A stretch of DNA of 10,280 nt, from contig MVRB01000199.1 in the NCBI GenBank assembly GCA_002067635.1, positions 1 through 10,280 of the forward strand. The letters are read 5' to 3'. A model generated the notes under the pieces. It was not told the origin of the DNA, searched no databases, and saw nothing but the letters and a program-made list of their open reading frames with translations. This DNA comes from Methanomassiliicoccales archaeon PtaU1.Bin030. GTDB lineage: Archaea; Thermoplasmatota; Thermoplasmata; Methanomassiliicoccales; Methanomassiliicoccaceae. Both the position numbers and the translations under genes were made by a program. Below, piece by piece: positions 1 through 6,158 of the stretch (within the stretch, counting starts at the first letter, position 1; each line of letters begins with the position of its first letter).

Positions 1-1
1 C

Positions 2-457
2 ATGGTCTTCAATAGGACAGAGCTGATGATGCGTCTGGGCGTGGAGGCTGGTTACTCCCTGAGCCTGGTCAAGGCGTCGGTGAACGTCGAGGAGAGCATG
101 GAGTGGGACCCCCTGATCACAGACTTCAACCTGGACATCAACAACGTGCAGACAGCGGCTAACGGCTCCAACTATAACATGGTGGTCCCCTACTCCTTCA
201 GCGCCTCCGACCTGATCCAAGGACGTACCCTGAACATCCATTCGCAGCTGGTCAACAGCACGGGCGTGATGGGCACGGCCGACAACGCCGTGGCGATAGA
301 GCAGCACAACGCCGGGCAGATCACATTTGTGATATCTCAAGAGGCCGCAATGTGGTACATGGGCCATCCCGAGGACCTCCGCCTGCTGGTGGAGCTGGAC
401 TTCAAGGGGGCCACCATGCAACAGGAAGCCGTGATACATGCGGGGGTGTGGACGTGA
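2..457 (+). CDS. C-terminal part of an unrecognised, probably extracytoplasmic protein (cut by left edge)
   Basis: The frame is open to the left edge, so the ATG at position 2 may be internal and the visible 151 residues are probably a C-terminal part. I do not recognise the family. The visible part has no membrane segment. It alternates short hydrophobic and polar stretches, as beta-rich domains do, with a motif SLVKASVNV near residues 21-29. It contains three N-X-S/T sequons (N4, N54, N85) and no cysteine, which fits exposure outside the cell, perhaps anchored by an N-terminal helix lying outside the window. The stop overlaps the GTG start of the next gene (GTGA), so the two are probably translated together, and the partner is a membrane protein. 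Coding status is well supported; function is unknown. Confidence 0.75.
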   Translation: MVFNRTELMMRLGVEAGYSLSLVKASVNVEESMEWDPLITDFNLDINNVQTAANGSNYNMVVPYSFSASDLIQGRTLNIHSQLVNSTGVMGTADNAVAIEQHNAGQITFVISQEAAMWYMGHPEDLRLLVELDFKGATMQQEAVIHAGVWT

Positions 458-957
458 ACGATTTCTCTTTGAATGAAGGCAACGTAGGAAAGGGCATCGC
501 GGCCTCCATCATCTCGGCCGTAAAGTACCTGATATTTCCGCTGCTCATATTGATGAGCGCCACCTCCCTGCTTGTCAAGGGAGGAGGGGGGGAGGTGGCG
601 GAGCAGCTGAGATTGGAGGACATGAAATACATCCTTCTTATGCTGGGCATACCCATCACCATCCTCAGCTTCTTCCGCGGGTTCTACCCTAGGGGCTCGG
701 TCTCCCGCTTCACATTTGGGGCCATCGTCACCGTCCTGGTCTGCATCTGGATATGGATGGTCACCATGGGTGGCAAACTAACGCTGGAGTTCGAGCAGTT
801 CGGCCTGACCCTCAACTTCACCGGGCTGGTCCTGCTTTTCATACTGGCGGCAGCCCTCAAGGGAGTGTTCTACCTTGCGGAGATGCTCTCCTATCGCCAA
901 GAGTGGCTCGGCTCCCAGAAGGTCGCGCCGGTGGTCGGATCTCAGATAGTCCCCTGA
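454..957 (+). CDS. Small four-helix integral membrane protein, function unknown
   Basis: Starting at the GTG at 454 gives 167 residues. An in-frame ATG exists at 352, but using it would overlap the upstream gene by about 100 bases and add a Gly/Pro-rich tail unlike a real N-terminus. The GTG overlaps the upstream TGA by 3 bases and sits behind a G-rich stretch (441-449). Four hydrophobic segments lie at about residues 15-40, 57-75, 86-106 and 118-145. A Gly-rich turn (GGGG, 43-46) follows helix 1, and a positively charged stretch R75-R85 separates helices 2 and 3. No catalytic motif is visible and I do not recognise the family. The coupling suggests a membrane partner for the upstream exoprotein; that is inference. 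Confidence 0.8.
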   Translation: MNDFSLNEGNVGKGIAASIISAVKYLIFPLLILMSATSLLVKGGGGEVAEQLRLEDMKYILLMLGIPITILSFFRGFYPRGSVSRFTFGAIVTVLVCIWIWMVTMGGKLTLEFEQFGLTLNFTGLVLLFILAAALKGVFYLAEMLSYRQEWLGSQKVAPVVGSQIVP

Positions 958-1006
958 GCGTAAGAGCCTTGGAAGGCCGCTGTCAAGCTCCTCGTGCAAG
1001 GGAACC

Positions 1007-1016
1007 CATAAATAGC
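1007..1016 (+). promoter_or_regulatory. Putative TATA box for the gene at 1052
   Basis: The AT-rich core CATAAATAGC stands out in GC-rich DNA. Its centre lies about 41 bases before the ATG at 1052, which would place transcription start near 1037 and leave a leader of about 15 bases containing GGGG (1041-1044) as a modest ribosome binding site. The upstream gene ends at 957, so this probably starts a new transcription unit. No BRE is clearly defined. Confidence 0.5.
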
Positions 1017-1051
1017 ATCTCGCAGCTAATGCCCCAAATCGGGGAACCATT

Positions 1052-1777
1052 ATGGGAATCAGCATGGCGATTTGTGAGCTTGACAGCGTGAACTCTCTGT
1101 GCAAGACCGGCAAGGAGACCGTCGTTAAGGCTCGCGTGGATTCGGTGCAGGGCCTGGAGGCCTTCGCCGATTACGATGAGGTGGTTTCGATCGAGGATGC
1201 CAAGAAGGTCTTTGGCCCGGACTGGGAGGGGTTCCTGAAGAGGAACCGCCTGGACGGGGACAGGGAGAGCTTCCTCCTGGACAAGGTCAAGAAGGAGGAG
1301 GACGTGGCCAAGCTGCGGCCGGTAACCAAGAAGGAATATTCCGGATGGCTCGTCCTGTCGAAGATGCCACAGGCCCAGGCCAGCGATGCTATCAAGAAGG
1401 CAGGTCCCGATAATCTGCTGACTAAGTGGGACACCATCCCCCTGGACGAGACCAACGAGATATGCGGCAAGTGCGGCATGTCCTGGGACAAGGGCCGCGG
1501 CTGTATCGGCTCCTTCGGCCCGGAGAACTCCCAGCTGCCTGAGATCGCCAAGAAGTATGGCTGCTCCATCGTCGCCAGGGTTCCTGAGCTGGCCAAGACC
1601 CGGGAGAAGCTCTCGGCGCAGGACGCCGCGGAGCTGGTGAGGGAGTGCAAGGTCCTCAAGGAGAAGCTCGAGGTGGAGGGTAAAGGCCCAGCACGCAGGT
1701 ACGGCGGGGTGGTGGAGCGCTTGGAGGCCATGGCCAGCCTTTGTGCGCAGAACGGAATGAGGTTCTACTTCCTGTGA
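1052..1777 (+). CDS. Unrecognised Cys-rich protein with a CxxC-x9-C motif
   Basis: This is a 241-residue soluble protein that I cannot assign to a family. It has eight cysteines (C8, C17, C138, C141, C151, C171, C199, C231). The central CGKC...GC cluster at residues 138-151 looks like part of a metal site or Fe-S/Zn ribbon. Around it are a charged Lys/Glu/Asp-rich N-terminal half (about 20-100) and a helical C-terminal region (about 175-235). There is no signal peptide or membrane helix. The start is uncertain between ATG 1052 (GGGG upstream) and ATG 1064; both fit the putative TATA box. It is followed after 9 bases by a PadR-type regulator whose ribosome binding site overlaps this stop codon, so the two are probably co-transcribed. 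A redox or metal-linked role is speculation. Confidence 0.8.
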   Translation: MGISMAICELDSVNSLCKTGKETVVKARVDSVQGLEAFADYDEVVSIEDAKKVFGPDWEGFLKRNRLDGDRESFLLDKVKKEEDVAKLRPVTKKEYSGWLVLSKMPQAQASDAIKKAGPDNLLTKWDTIPLDETNEICGKCGMSWDKGRGCIGSFGPENSQLPEIAKKYGCSIVARVPELAKTREKLSAQDAAELVRECKVLKEKLEVEGKGPARRYGGVVERLEAMASLCAQNGMRFYFL

Positions 1778-1780
1778 GGG
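1773..1780 (+). promoter_or_regulatory. Ribosome binding site that fixes the TTG start of the PadR gene
   Basis: GTGAGGG lies across the stop codon of the upstream gene and ends 6 bases before the TTG at 1787. No ATG in this frame lies near enough to replace it without cutting into the winged-helix domain, so the TTG start is the best choice. Placing the site on the upstream stop is typical of coupled genes. Confidence 0.6.
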
Positions 1781-1786
1781 CTGAGA

Positions 1787-2155
1787 TTGGCTGACACAAG
1801 GTTCCCATGCAGGGAGGGGCTGAAGGAGACCTTCAATCTCACGACCTTCCACTCCGGGTTCTTGAAGTTGGCCATCCTGAAGCTGGTGTCCGTGCGGCCA
1901 ATGCACGGCTACGCCCTCATGAAGGACATAGACCGGCTGTCGGACCACACTTGGAAGCCCAGCCCCGGCTCGGTCTACCCAGCTCTCAGGGAGCTGCAGT
2001 CATCGGGCCTTATCGCCCAGGAGGTGGTCGGCCGCAAGAGGGTCTACCGCCTCACGTCCGAGGGGGAGTATGTGCTCGCCGATGCCGTACTGCATACCCA
2101 GAACGGCATCCGGAGCCTGCAGAACCTCCTGGACTATCGACCGCTGGACGAGTGA
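1787..2155 (+). CDS. PadR-family winged-helix transcriptional regulator
   Basis: This 122-residue protein shows the PadR winged-helix pattern: an N-terminal helix (LAILKLVS, 28-35), the hallmark HGYALMKDI (40-48), the recognition region SPGSVYPALRELQSSGLI (59-76), and the wing with YRLTSEG (87-93). The C-terminal part (95-122) is short, so it resembles the small PadR subfamily with one dimerisation helix. Family members bind DNA as dimers, usually as repressors, and often control ABC-type exporters or multidrug efflux. Here it follows a Cys-rich protein in an apparent two-gene unit and lies about 860 bases before an ABC-2 exporter, with an E1-like gene on the other strand between. Which genes it controls is not shown. 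The family assignment is firm. Confidence 0.93.
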   Translation: MADTRFPCREGLKETFNLTTFHSGFLKLAILKLVSVRPMHGYALMKDIDRLSDHTWKPSPGSVYPALRELQSSGLIAQEVVGRKRVYRLTSEGEYVLADAVLHTQNGIRSLQNLLDYRPLDE

Positions 2156-2158
2156 TTT

Positions 2159-2887
2159 TCACTTCTTCCTACCGCAGGCCGGGCAACGCCGGGAGCGGGA
2201 GATCGCGATCGTCTCCCAGCTGTTGTACTGCAGATCGCCCACCAGGAGCTTGGAAAGCAGGGGCTCACCCGCTCCAGTTATGAGCTTCACCGCCTCTGCC
2301 GCCTGCAGGCTACCGAAGACCCCGGCAGCCGCCCCTAGGATCGGGAAAGACTCCTTTTTGGGCGGCAGATTGGGTACCAGGCACCTCAGGCAGGGCGTCA
2401 GGCCGGGCTCGATAACCGTTATCTGCCCGTGGAGGCCCTCCACGGCCGCATGCACGAAGGGGACCCCTTCGCTCAGGGAGTGCTCGTTTAGGATAAAGCG
2501 GGGGGCGAAGCTGTCCAAGCAATCAAGAATGACGTCCACGCCCTCGAAGACCTTGCCGATGTTGGAGGAGCTCACCTCCTCCTCCCTCACCTCTATCATG
2601 ATCTCCGGGTTGAACCTCTTCAGCTTCCACGCGGCCGATGCTGGCTTGGAGCGCTGATCGATGTCCTCGACCCAGTGGAGTATCTGACGGTTAAGGTTGG
2701 TAACGTCCGGCCTCTGGTAGTCCGCGAGGATCAAGTGGCCCACACCGGCCGCGGCCAGATAGTACGCGGCCGGACTGCCCAGGCCGCCCACGCCCAATAT
2801 GCCTACGGCGCTGTCCATCAGCTGATCCTGGGCCTTCTCGCCAAATCCTGGGAGGGCGATCTGCCTGCTGTAGCGCTCTCTCGACAT
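2159..2887 (-). CDS. HesA/MoeB/ThiF-family E1-like adenylyltransferase
   Basis: This 242-residue protein has the E1-like ThiF fold, which adenylates the C-terminal glycine of a ubiquitin-like sulfur carrier (ThiS, MoaD or SAMP type). Visible elements are the N-terminal RYSRQI (5-10), the nucleotide loop GVGGLG (32-37), D56 and NLNRQ (64-68), the conserved K80, the DCLDSF stretch (121-126), and two CxxC pairs, C165/C168 and C235/C238, that make the structural zinc site. The segment that in ThiF, MoeB and UbaA reads as a CAEAG-like motif with the functional cysteine is here FPILGAAAG (180-188), without cysteine. There is no rhodanese domain. No carrier-protein gene is in view, so the substrate cannot be named. 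The start is supported by a GGTGGAGG stretch just upstream. It converges on PadR with a 3-base gap. Confidence 0.92.
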   Translation of the reverse strand: MSRERYSRQIALPGFGEKAQDQLMDSAVGILGVGGLGSPAAYYLAAAGVGHLILADYQRPDVTNLNRQILHWVEDIDQRSKPASAAWKLKRFNPEIMIEVREEEVSSSNIGKVFEGVDVILDCLDSFAPRFILNEHSLSEGVPFVHAAVEGLHGQITVIEPGLTPCLRCLVPNLPPKKESFPILGAAAGVFGSLQAAEAVKLITGAGEPLLSKLLVGDLQYNSWETIAISRSRRCPACGRKK

Positions 2888-2901
2888 CCTCCTCCACCCG
2901 T

Positions 2902-2947
2902 TCTACTATACTTACATACAATGAATATATATTTAAAAAATAGTAGA
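2902..2947. repeat. 8-bp perfect inverted repeat flanking the E1-like gene's TATA box
   Basis: TCTACTAT (2902-2909) and ATAGTAGA (2940-2947) are exact reverse complements separated by 30 AT-rich bases containing the TATA box. The arms lie near the predicted transcription start and just upstream of the TATA box, as operator half-sites might. It is too widely spaced for a terminator stem. Function is inferred; chance is possible in AT-rich DNA. Confidence 0.4.
2925..2940 (-). promoter_or_regulatory. TATA box for the E1-like gene
   Basis: Read on the minus strand this is TTTTTTAAATATATAT, the strongest AT-rich element in the window. Its centre is about 45 bases upstream of the ATG at 2887, placing transcription start near 2905 and leaving a short leader that carries the GGAGG site (2888-2899). 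Confidence 0.65.
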
Positions 2948-2975
2948 TGTCAATGGCCAACACCTACAGGTCAGA

Positions 2976-2985
2976 CTTATTATAC
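2976..2985 (+). promoter_or_regulatory. Putative TATA box for the first ABC exporter
   Basis: CTTATTATAC is centred about 34 bases before the ATG at 3015. Transcription would start near 3007 and give a nearly leaderless message. It shares the 127-base intergenic region with the divergent promoter of the E1-like gene. Confidence 0.5.
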
Positions 2986-3014
2986 GTCCGGTTTCTATCA
3001 CATCCCGGGTAATA

Positions 3015-3962
3015 ATGGCCGAGAGCGTCATCACTGTACGGGGTCTTGTGAAGAGATATGGTGACCTCACCGCCGTGGACCACATAGATTTTGAGGTCTA
3101 CCAGGGCGAGGTCTTCTCCATGCTGGGCCCTAACGGTGCAGGTAAGACCACCACCGTCGAGATCATGGAGTGCCTGCGGACCAAGACCGAAGGGGAAGTC
3201 ACCATCCTGGGGATGGATATCGAGAGGAAGGTCCGCGAGATCAAAAAGCGCATCGGGGTGCTGCCGCAGGACTTCAACGCCTTCGATCTCCTGACCGTCA
3301 AGGAGAACATCGAGTACTTCGGAGGCATGTTCAAGCACCAGCTCCCGGCCGATGACCTCATAAAGATAGTGAACCTGGGGGAGAAGAGGGACGTGTACTT
3401 CAAGAACCTGTCCGGGGGGCTGAAGCAGCGCGTGGGGGTCGCCATTTCCATGGTGAACGATCCTGACATCATTTTCCTGGACGAGCCCACTACCGGCCTG
3501 GACCCCGTCGCTCGGCGGGAGGTGTGGGAGGTCATAAAGGACCTCAAGTCCAAGGGCAAGACCATCATTCTTACGACCCACTACATGGAGGAGGCCGAGG
3601 TGCTCTCAGACAGGGTGGGCATCATCGACAGGGGCAGGTTCATCACCATGGGAAGCCCCAATGACATCATAGATCGCTTCGGAAGCGGCACCACCATGAT
3701 CGTCCGGGGCGGGGACGGCACTGCCCTCGAGAAGCTGCAAGGGCTCTCCAGCAAGGTGGAGCGAAAGGGTAACGACATCGTGGTCAGGCTGGACTCCAAG
3801 GATGTTCTCCCTGAGGCGATCATGCGCCTCCATGAGAACGGCGTCCACTACGAGGAGGTGCAGATGAGGCGGTCCACCCTCGAGGACGTCTTCCTGACCC
3901 TCACCGGTAAAAGGCTGGAGAACGGGGAGGAAGTGAAGAAAAGGAAGGGGGGGAAGAAATGA
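3015..3962 (+). CDS. ABC-2 type exporter, ATP-binding subunit
   Basis: This 315-residue ATPase would drive an exporter together with the next gene. Visible motifs are Walker A GPNGAGKTT (38-46), a Q-loop near the DFNAFDLLTV stretch, signature LSGGLKQR (132-139), Walker B with D156 and E157 in FLDEPTTGLD, and the H-loop H189 in TTHYMEEAE. A C-terminal region of about 90 residues after the core contains STLEDVFL, typical of the CcmA/DrrA/NatA-type ATPases of ABC-2 exporters. The end is very basic (KKRKGGKK). The stop overlaps the permease ATG (ATGA), which argues for fixed stoichiometry. The exported substrate cannot be told from sequence; candidates in this class include drugs, lipids, ions and peptides. 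The class assignment is firm. Confidence 0.96.
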   Translation: MAESVITVRGLVKRYGDLTAVDHIDFEVYQGEVFSMLGPNGAGKTTTVEIMECLRTKTEGEVTILGMDIERKVREIKKRIGVLPQDFNAFDLLTVKENIEYFGGMFKHQLPADDLIKIVNLGEKRDVYFKNLSGGLKQRVGVAISMVNDPDIIFLDEPTTGLDPVARREVWEVIKDLKSKGKTIILTTHYMEEAEVLSDRVGIIDRGRFITMGSPNDIIDRFGSGTTMIVRGGDGTALEKLQGLSSKVERKGNDIVVRLDSKDVLPEAIMRLHENGVHYEEVQMRRSTLEDVFLTLTGKRLENGEEVKKRKGGKK

Positions 3963-5074
3963 CCGGCAGGCTGATGTCCAGCAAGGTGATGATCAACCTT
4001 ATCGCACAGATCAAGATGTTCTTCCGGAGCCCGGGCTCGGTGTTCTGGACGGTAGCTTTCCCTGTCCTCCTGATACTCCTGTTCGGGGCCATCTTCAGCG
4101 GCACGGGGAGCACCAAGTACAGCCTCTACGTCCAGGACCTCGACGGCTCGCCGATATCGGAGGAGTTCGTGGATGCTCTCAATAGGACCGGTGTGCTCAT
4201 CATCAACGAGGTGGACCCGGGGATCGACGCTGATCAGTACATCAAGGAAAATTCCATTGCTAGTTTCCTAACGATACCGCAAGGCTTCAGCGCCTCCTTC
4301 CTGCCAGAGCCGGAACGGCAGAACTCCACGCTGTTGCTGAGGATCGATAATTCCAGTTCCTCCTCGGGAACGGTCGCGCAGATCCTGAACTCGGTCTCCC
4401 AGAGCATCAACCTGGAGCTGGCCGGAGGGTCCGTGGTCGTCAGCACCGCCATACTGGGCATATCGAACACCGCCCAGTACAACTTCATCGACTTCTTCCT
4501 TCCCGGTGTCATCGGCCTTACAGCCATGACCTCCACGGTGAACTGGATGGTGGGGCTTCAGACCCGCTACCGGCAGAACGGCATCTTCAAGAAGCTGGCC
4601 ACCACGCCCATAACCCAGATGGATTGGCTGGTCTCCCTGATCATATGGCAGATAGCGACCGTTTTCATGTCGGTCGTGATCATCCTCGCGGTAGGCATCC
4701 TGGCCTTCGACGTCCACCTCACATTGGACCCCATTTCGATAGGGATCATCACCCTCTCCAGCGCGTTGTTCTCGGCCATGGGCCTGATCATCGCAAGGTT
4801 CGTTAAGGACGAGGAGACGGCGGGGGCGGCGGCGGGGGCGGTCACCTTCCCCATGATGTTCCTCTCGGGGAGCTTCTTCCCGCTGGAGTCAATGCCCCCG
4901 TACCTGGCCGCCATAGCCAAGGCCATGCCCCTCACATACGTGAACAACGGGCTCAGGGATTCCATGATCTACGCCAACACCGCCGGCGCCATCAACAACC
5001 TCCTGATAGTGGCGATGCTGACGGTGGTGTTCATGGTGGTGGGCGCGGCCATATCCACCTGGAAGCAGGAGTGA
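3959..5074 (+). CDS. ABC-2 type exporter, permease subunit
   Basis: This 371-residue membrane protein has the ABC-2 permease plan: helix 1 at about residues 28-46, a large outer loop (48-175), then five helices at about 178-200, 223-250, 259-281, 289-307 and 345-366. The cytoplasmic loop RYRQNGIFKKLATTPIT (203-219) is the usual coupling region, and FFPLESMPPYL (306-316) is the conserved motif before the last helix in DrrB/YbhR-like permeases. The outer loop carries N-X-S/T sequons (N75, N122, N131) and a run of five serines (132-136). A run of seven G at 3947-3953 serves as ribosome binding site inside the ATPase gene. It pairs with the upstream ATPase; substrate is unknown. Confidence 0.94.
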   Translation: MTGRLMSSKVMINLIAQIKMFFRSPGSVFWTVAFPVLLILLFGAIFSGTGSTKYSLYVQDLDGSPISEEFVDALNRTGVLIINEVDPGIDADQYIKENSIASFLTIPQGFSASFLPEPERQNSTLLLRIDNSSSSSGTVAQILNSVSQSINLELAGGSVVVSTAILGISNTAQYNFIDFFLPGVIGLTAMTSTVNWMVGLQTRYRQNGIFKKLATTPITQMDWLVSLIIWQIATVFMSVVIILAVGILAFDVHLTLDPISIGIITLSSALFSAMGLIIARFVKDEETAGAAAGAVTFPMMFLSGSFFPLESMPPYLAAIAKAMPLTYVNNGLRDSMIYANTAGAINNLLIVAMLTVVFMVVGAAISTWKQE

Positions 5075-5101
5075 TCCGGGGCTTCACTAAGATACCTTTG
5101 A

Positions 5102-5123
5102 GGACCCCTGCGCGGGGGCGTCC
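5102..5123. terminator. Possible hairpin between the two convergent exporter operons
   Basis: GGAC (5102-5105) pairs with GTCC (5120-5123), and CCC (5106-5108) with GGG (5116-5118) across one bulged C. It lies in the 58-base gap between converging stops at 5074 and 5133. There is no T-tract, so it is at best a weak or bidirectional structure, not a proven terminator. Confidence 0.25.
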
Positions 5124-5132
5124 GCATCGCCC

Positions 5133-6158
5133 TCACTTCCATCGTACCAGGATGGACTCCCGCTGGAAGGTCTTGAGGCTTAGGTAGATGATGGCGAGGT
5201 CCACCAGGAGCACCGCCCCCGACAGCAGCAGCATGATCTCAGGGCCGAGCGTGAACACCCCTGCCAGGGCCACGATGAAGAACACCACTAGGGGGAGGAC
5301 CACCAGCGATCCCAGCTGCTGCGAGGCCCGGACGTCGTTCACCTTTGAGGATATGATCACGTTCAGGCAGATGCTCATTATGCAGAACAGAGGCGCGATT
5401 ATGAAGACGCCTATTATCCACACGGGGTCAGGGAGGGGAGCATATCCCAGAATGCCGGAGACCATGAAGTCCACGATAATGGTGAAAGGTATGAAGGAGA
5501 GCCAGGTCGCCAGCATGCAGGGAATGAATATGGCCGCGGCCTTCCCGAGAAGAAGCTCGGAATCCGTGGTAGGGGTGGCCAGTAAAGGCTCCAGGCTGCG
5601 GTTCAGCTTCTCGCCCACGAAGGAATAGGAGGCCATGACCGTGGGCAGCACTACTGGGATCATGATGAAGAAGATTAGCAGGAAGCTGATGAACTGCTTC
5701 AGGAACTCGATGTCCTCATTGACGCCGCTCACATCGACCGAGCCGCTGAGCGTGGAACCCGAAGTCGTCAGGCCTTGATAGTTGGAGTGGAAAAGGGCTG
5801 AGCCGTTGAGGGTAGAGTTACCTATGTAGGAGTCCCTGACCAGGCAATTGGTGAGGTTCGACGCCTCGAATCTGCAGTTGCTCGCGACCACGTCGCGGAG
5901 CTCGCAGCGGAGGAAGGATGTGTCCGCGTACGTTCCGTTGACCACCACCTGGTCGATTATCTGCGTCGAGATCCCCTCGTTACCAACATCCAGTGCCTGG
6001 GTGGCCGGCGGCATCATCACGAAGGCGCTGAGGTATATCACCGGTAGGACGGTCGCCAGCAGCAGGGGCATGAGAAGTATGGAGTACATGACGTACTTAT
6101 TGGTGCGGAACTCGGCAAGGTCCTTCTTTGCCACCACCCACAGCTTGTCCAGCCTCAT
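5133..6158 (-). CDS. ABC-2 type exporter permease with a pentapeptide-repeat outer loop
   Basis: This 341-residue permease partners the ATPase encoded just upstream. Helix 1 is at about residues 25-47, followed by an outer segment (48-150) and five helices at about 155-176, 205-229, 246-268, 283-304 and 308-327. The stretch EKLNRSLEPLLATPTTDSELLLGK (183-206) is the cytoplasmic coupling region, and NDVRASQQLG (274-283) is typical of NatB-like ABC-2 permeases. The outer segment is unusual: residues 80-144 form about 13 pentapeptide repeats (listed separately), and it carries four N-X-S/T sequons (N74, N101, N114, N118). The ATG overlaps the ATPase stop by 4 bases, with GGGGTGG upstream. It is not a close copy of the permease at 3959: loop content differs. 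Substrate is unknown. Confidence 0.93.
   Translation of the reverse strand: MRLDKLWVVAKKDLAEFRTNKYVMYSILLMPLLLATVLPVIYLSAFVMMPPATQALDVGNEGISTQIIDQVVVNGTYADTSFLRCELRDVVASNCRFEASNLTNCLVRDSYIGNSTLNGSALFHSNYQGLTTSGSTLSGSVDVSGVNEDIEFLKQFISFLLIFFIMIPVVLPTVMASYSFVGEKLNRSLEPLLATPTTDSELLLGKAAAIFIPCMLATWLSFIPFTIIVDFMVSGILGYAPLPDPVWIIGVFIIAPLFCIMSICLNVIISSKVNDVRASQQLGSLVVLPLVVFFIVALAGVFTLGPEIMLLLSGAVLLVDLAIIYLSLKTFQRESILVRWK
5727..5921 (-). other. Pentapeptide-repeat segment (residues 80-144 of the permease)
   Basis: In strict five-residue register from T80, the small-residue (i-2) positions read T, C, V, C, S, C, S, S, S, S, L, S, S, and the central (i) positions read F, L, A, F, L, V, I, L, L, Y, T, L, D. 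This is the A/S/C-x-L/F-x-x pattern of pentapeptide repeats, which fold as a right-handed four-sided beta-helix. C85, C95 and C105 fall exactly ten residues apart, in the inward-facing position. The first nine or ten pentads are regular and the last three weaker. Placement between helix 1 and helix 2 puts it outside the cell. Registration is seen directly; the fold is inference from the family. Confidence 0.7.

Noticed and set aside
352..453. Longer start for the four-helix membrane protein at ATG 352
   Set aside because: It would overlap the upstream gene by over 100 bases and adds a Gly/Pro-rich stretch; GTG 454 overlaps the stop as coupled genes do.
966..977. GCCTTGGAAGGC hairpin after the second gene
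   Set aside because: The stem is 5 bp with a 2-base loop and no T-tract follows, so it is too weak to call a terminator.
4822..4841. GGCGGGGGC direct repeat in the first permease gene
   Set aside because: It encodes the Ala/Gly-rich AGAAAGA stretch of a membrane helix; low-complexity codon use explains it.
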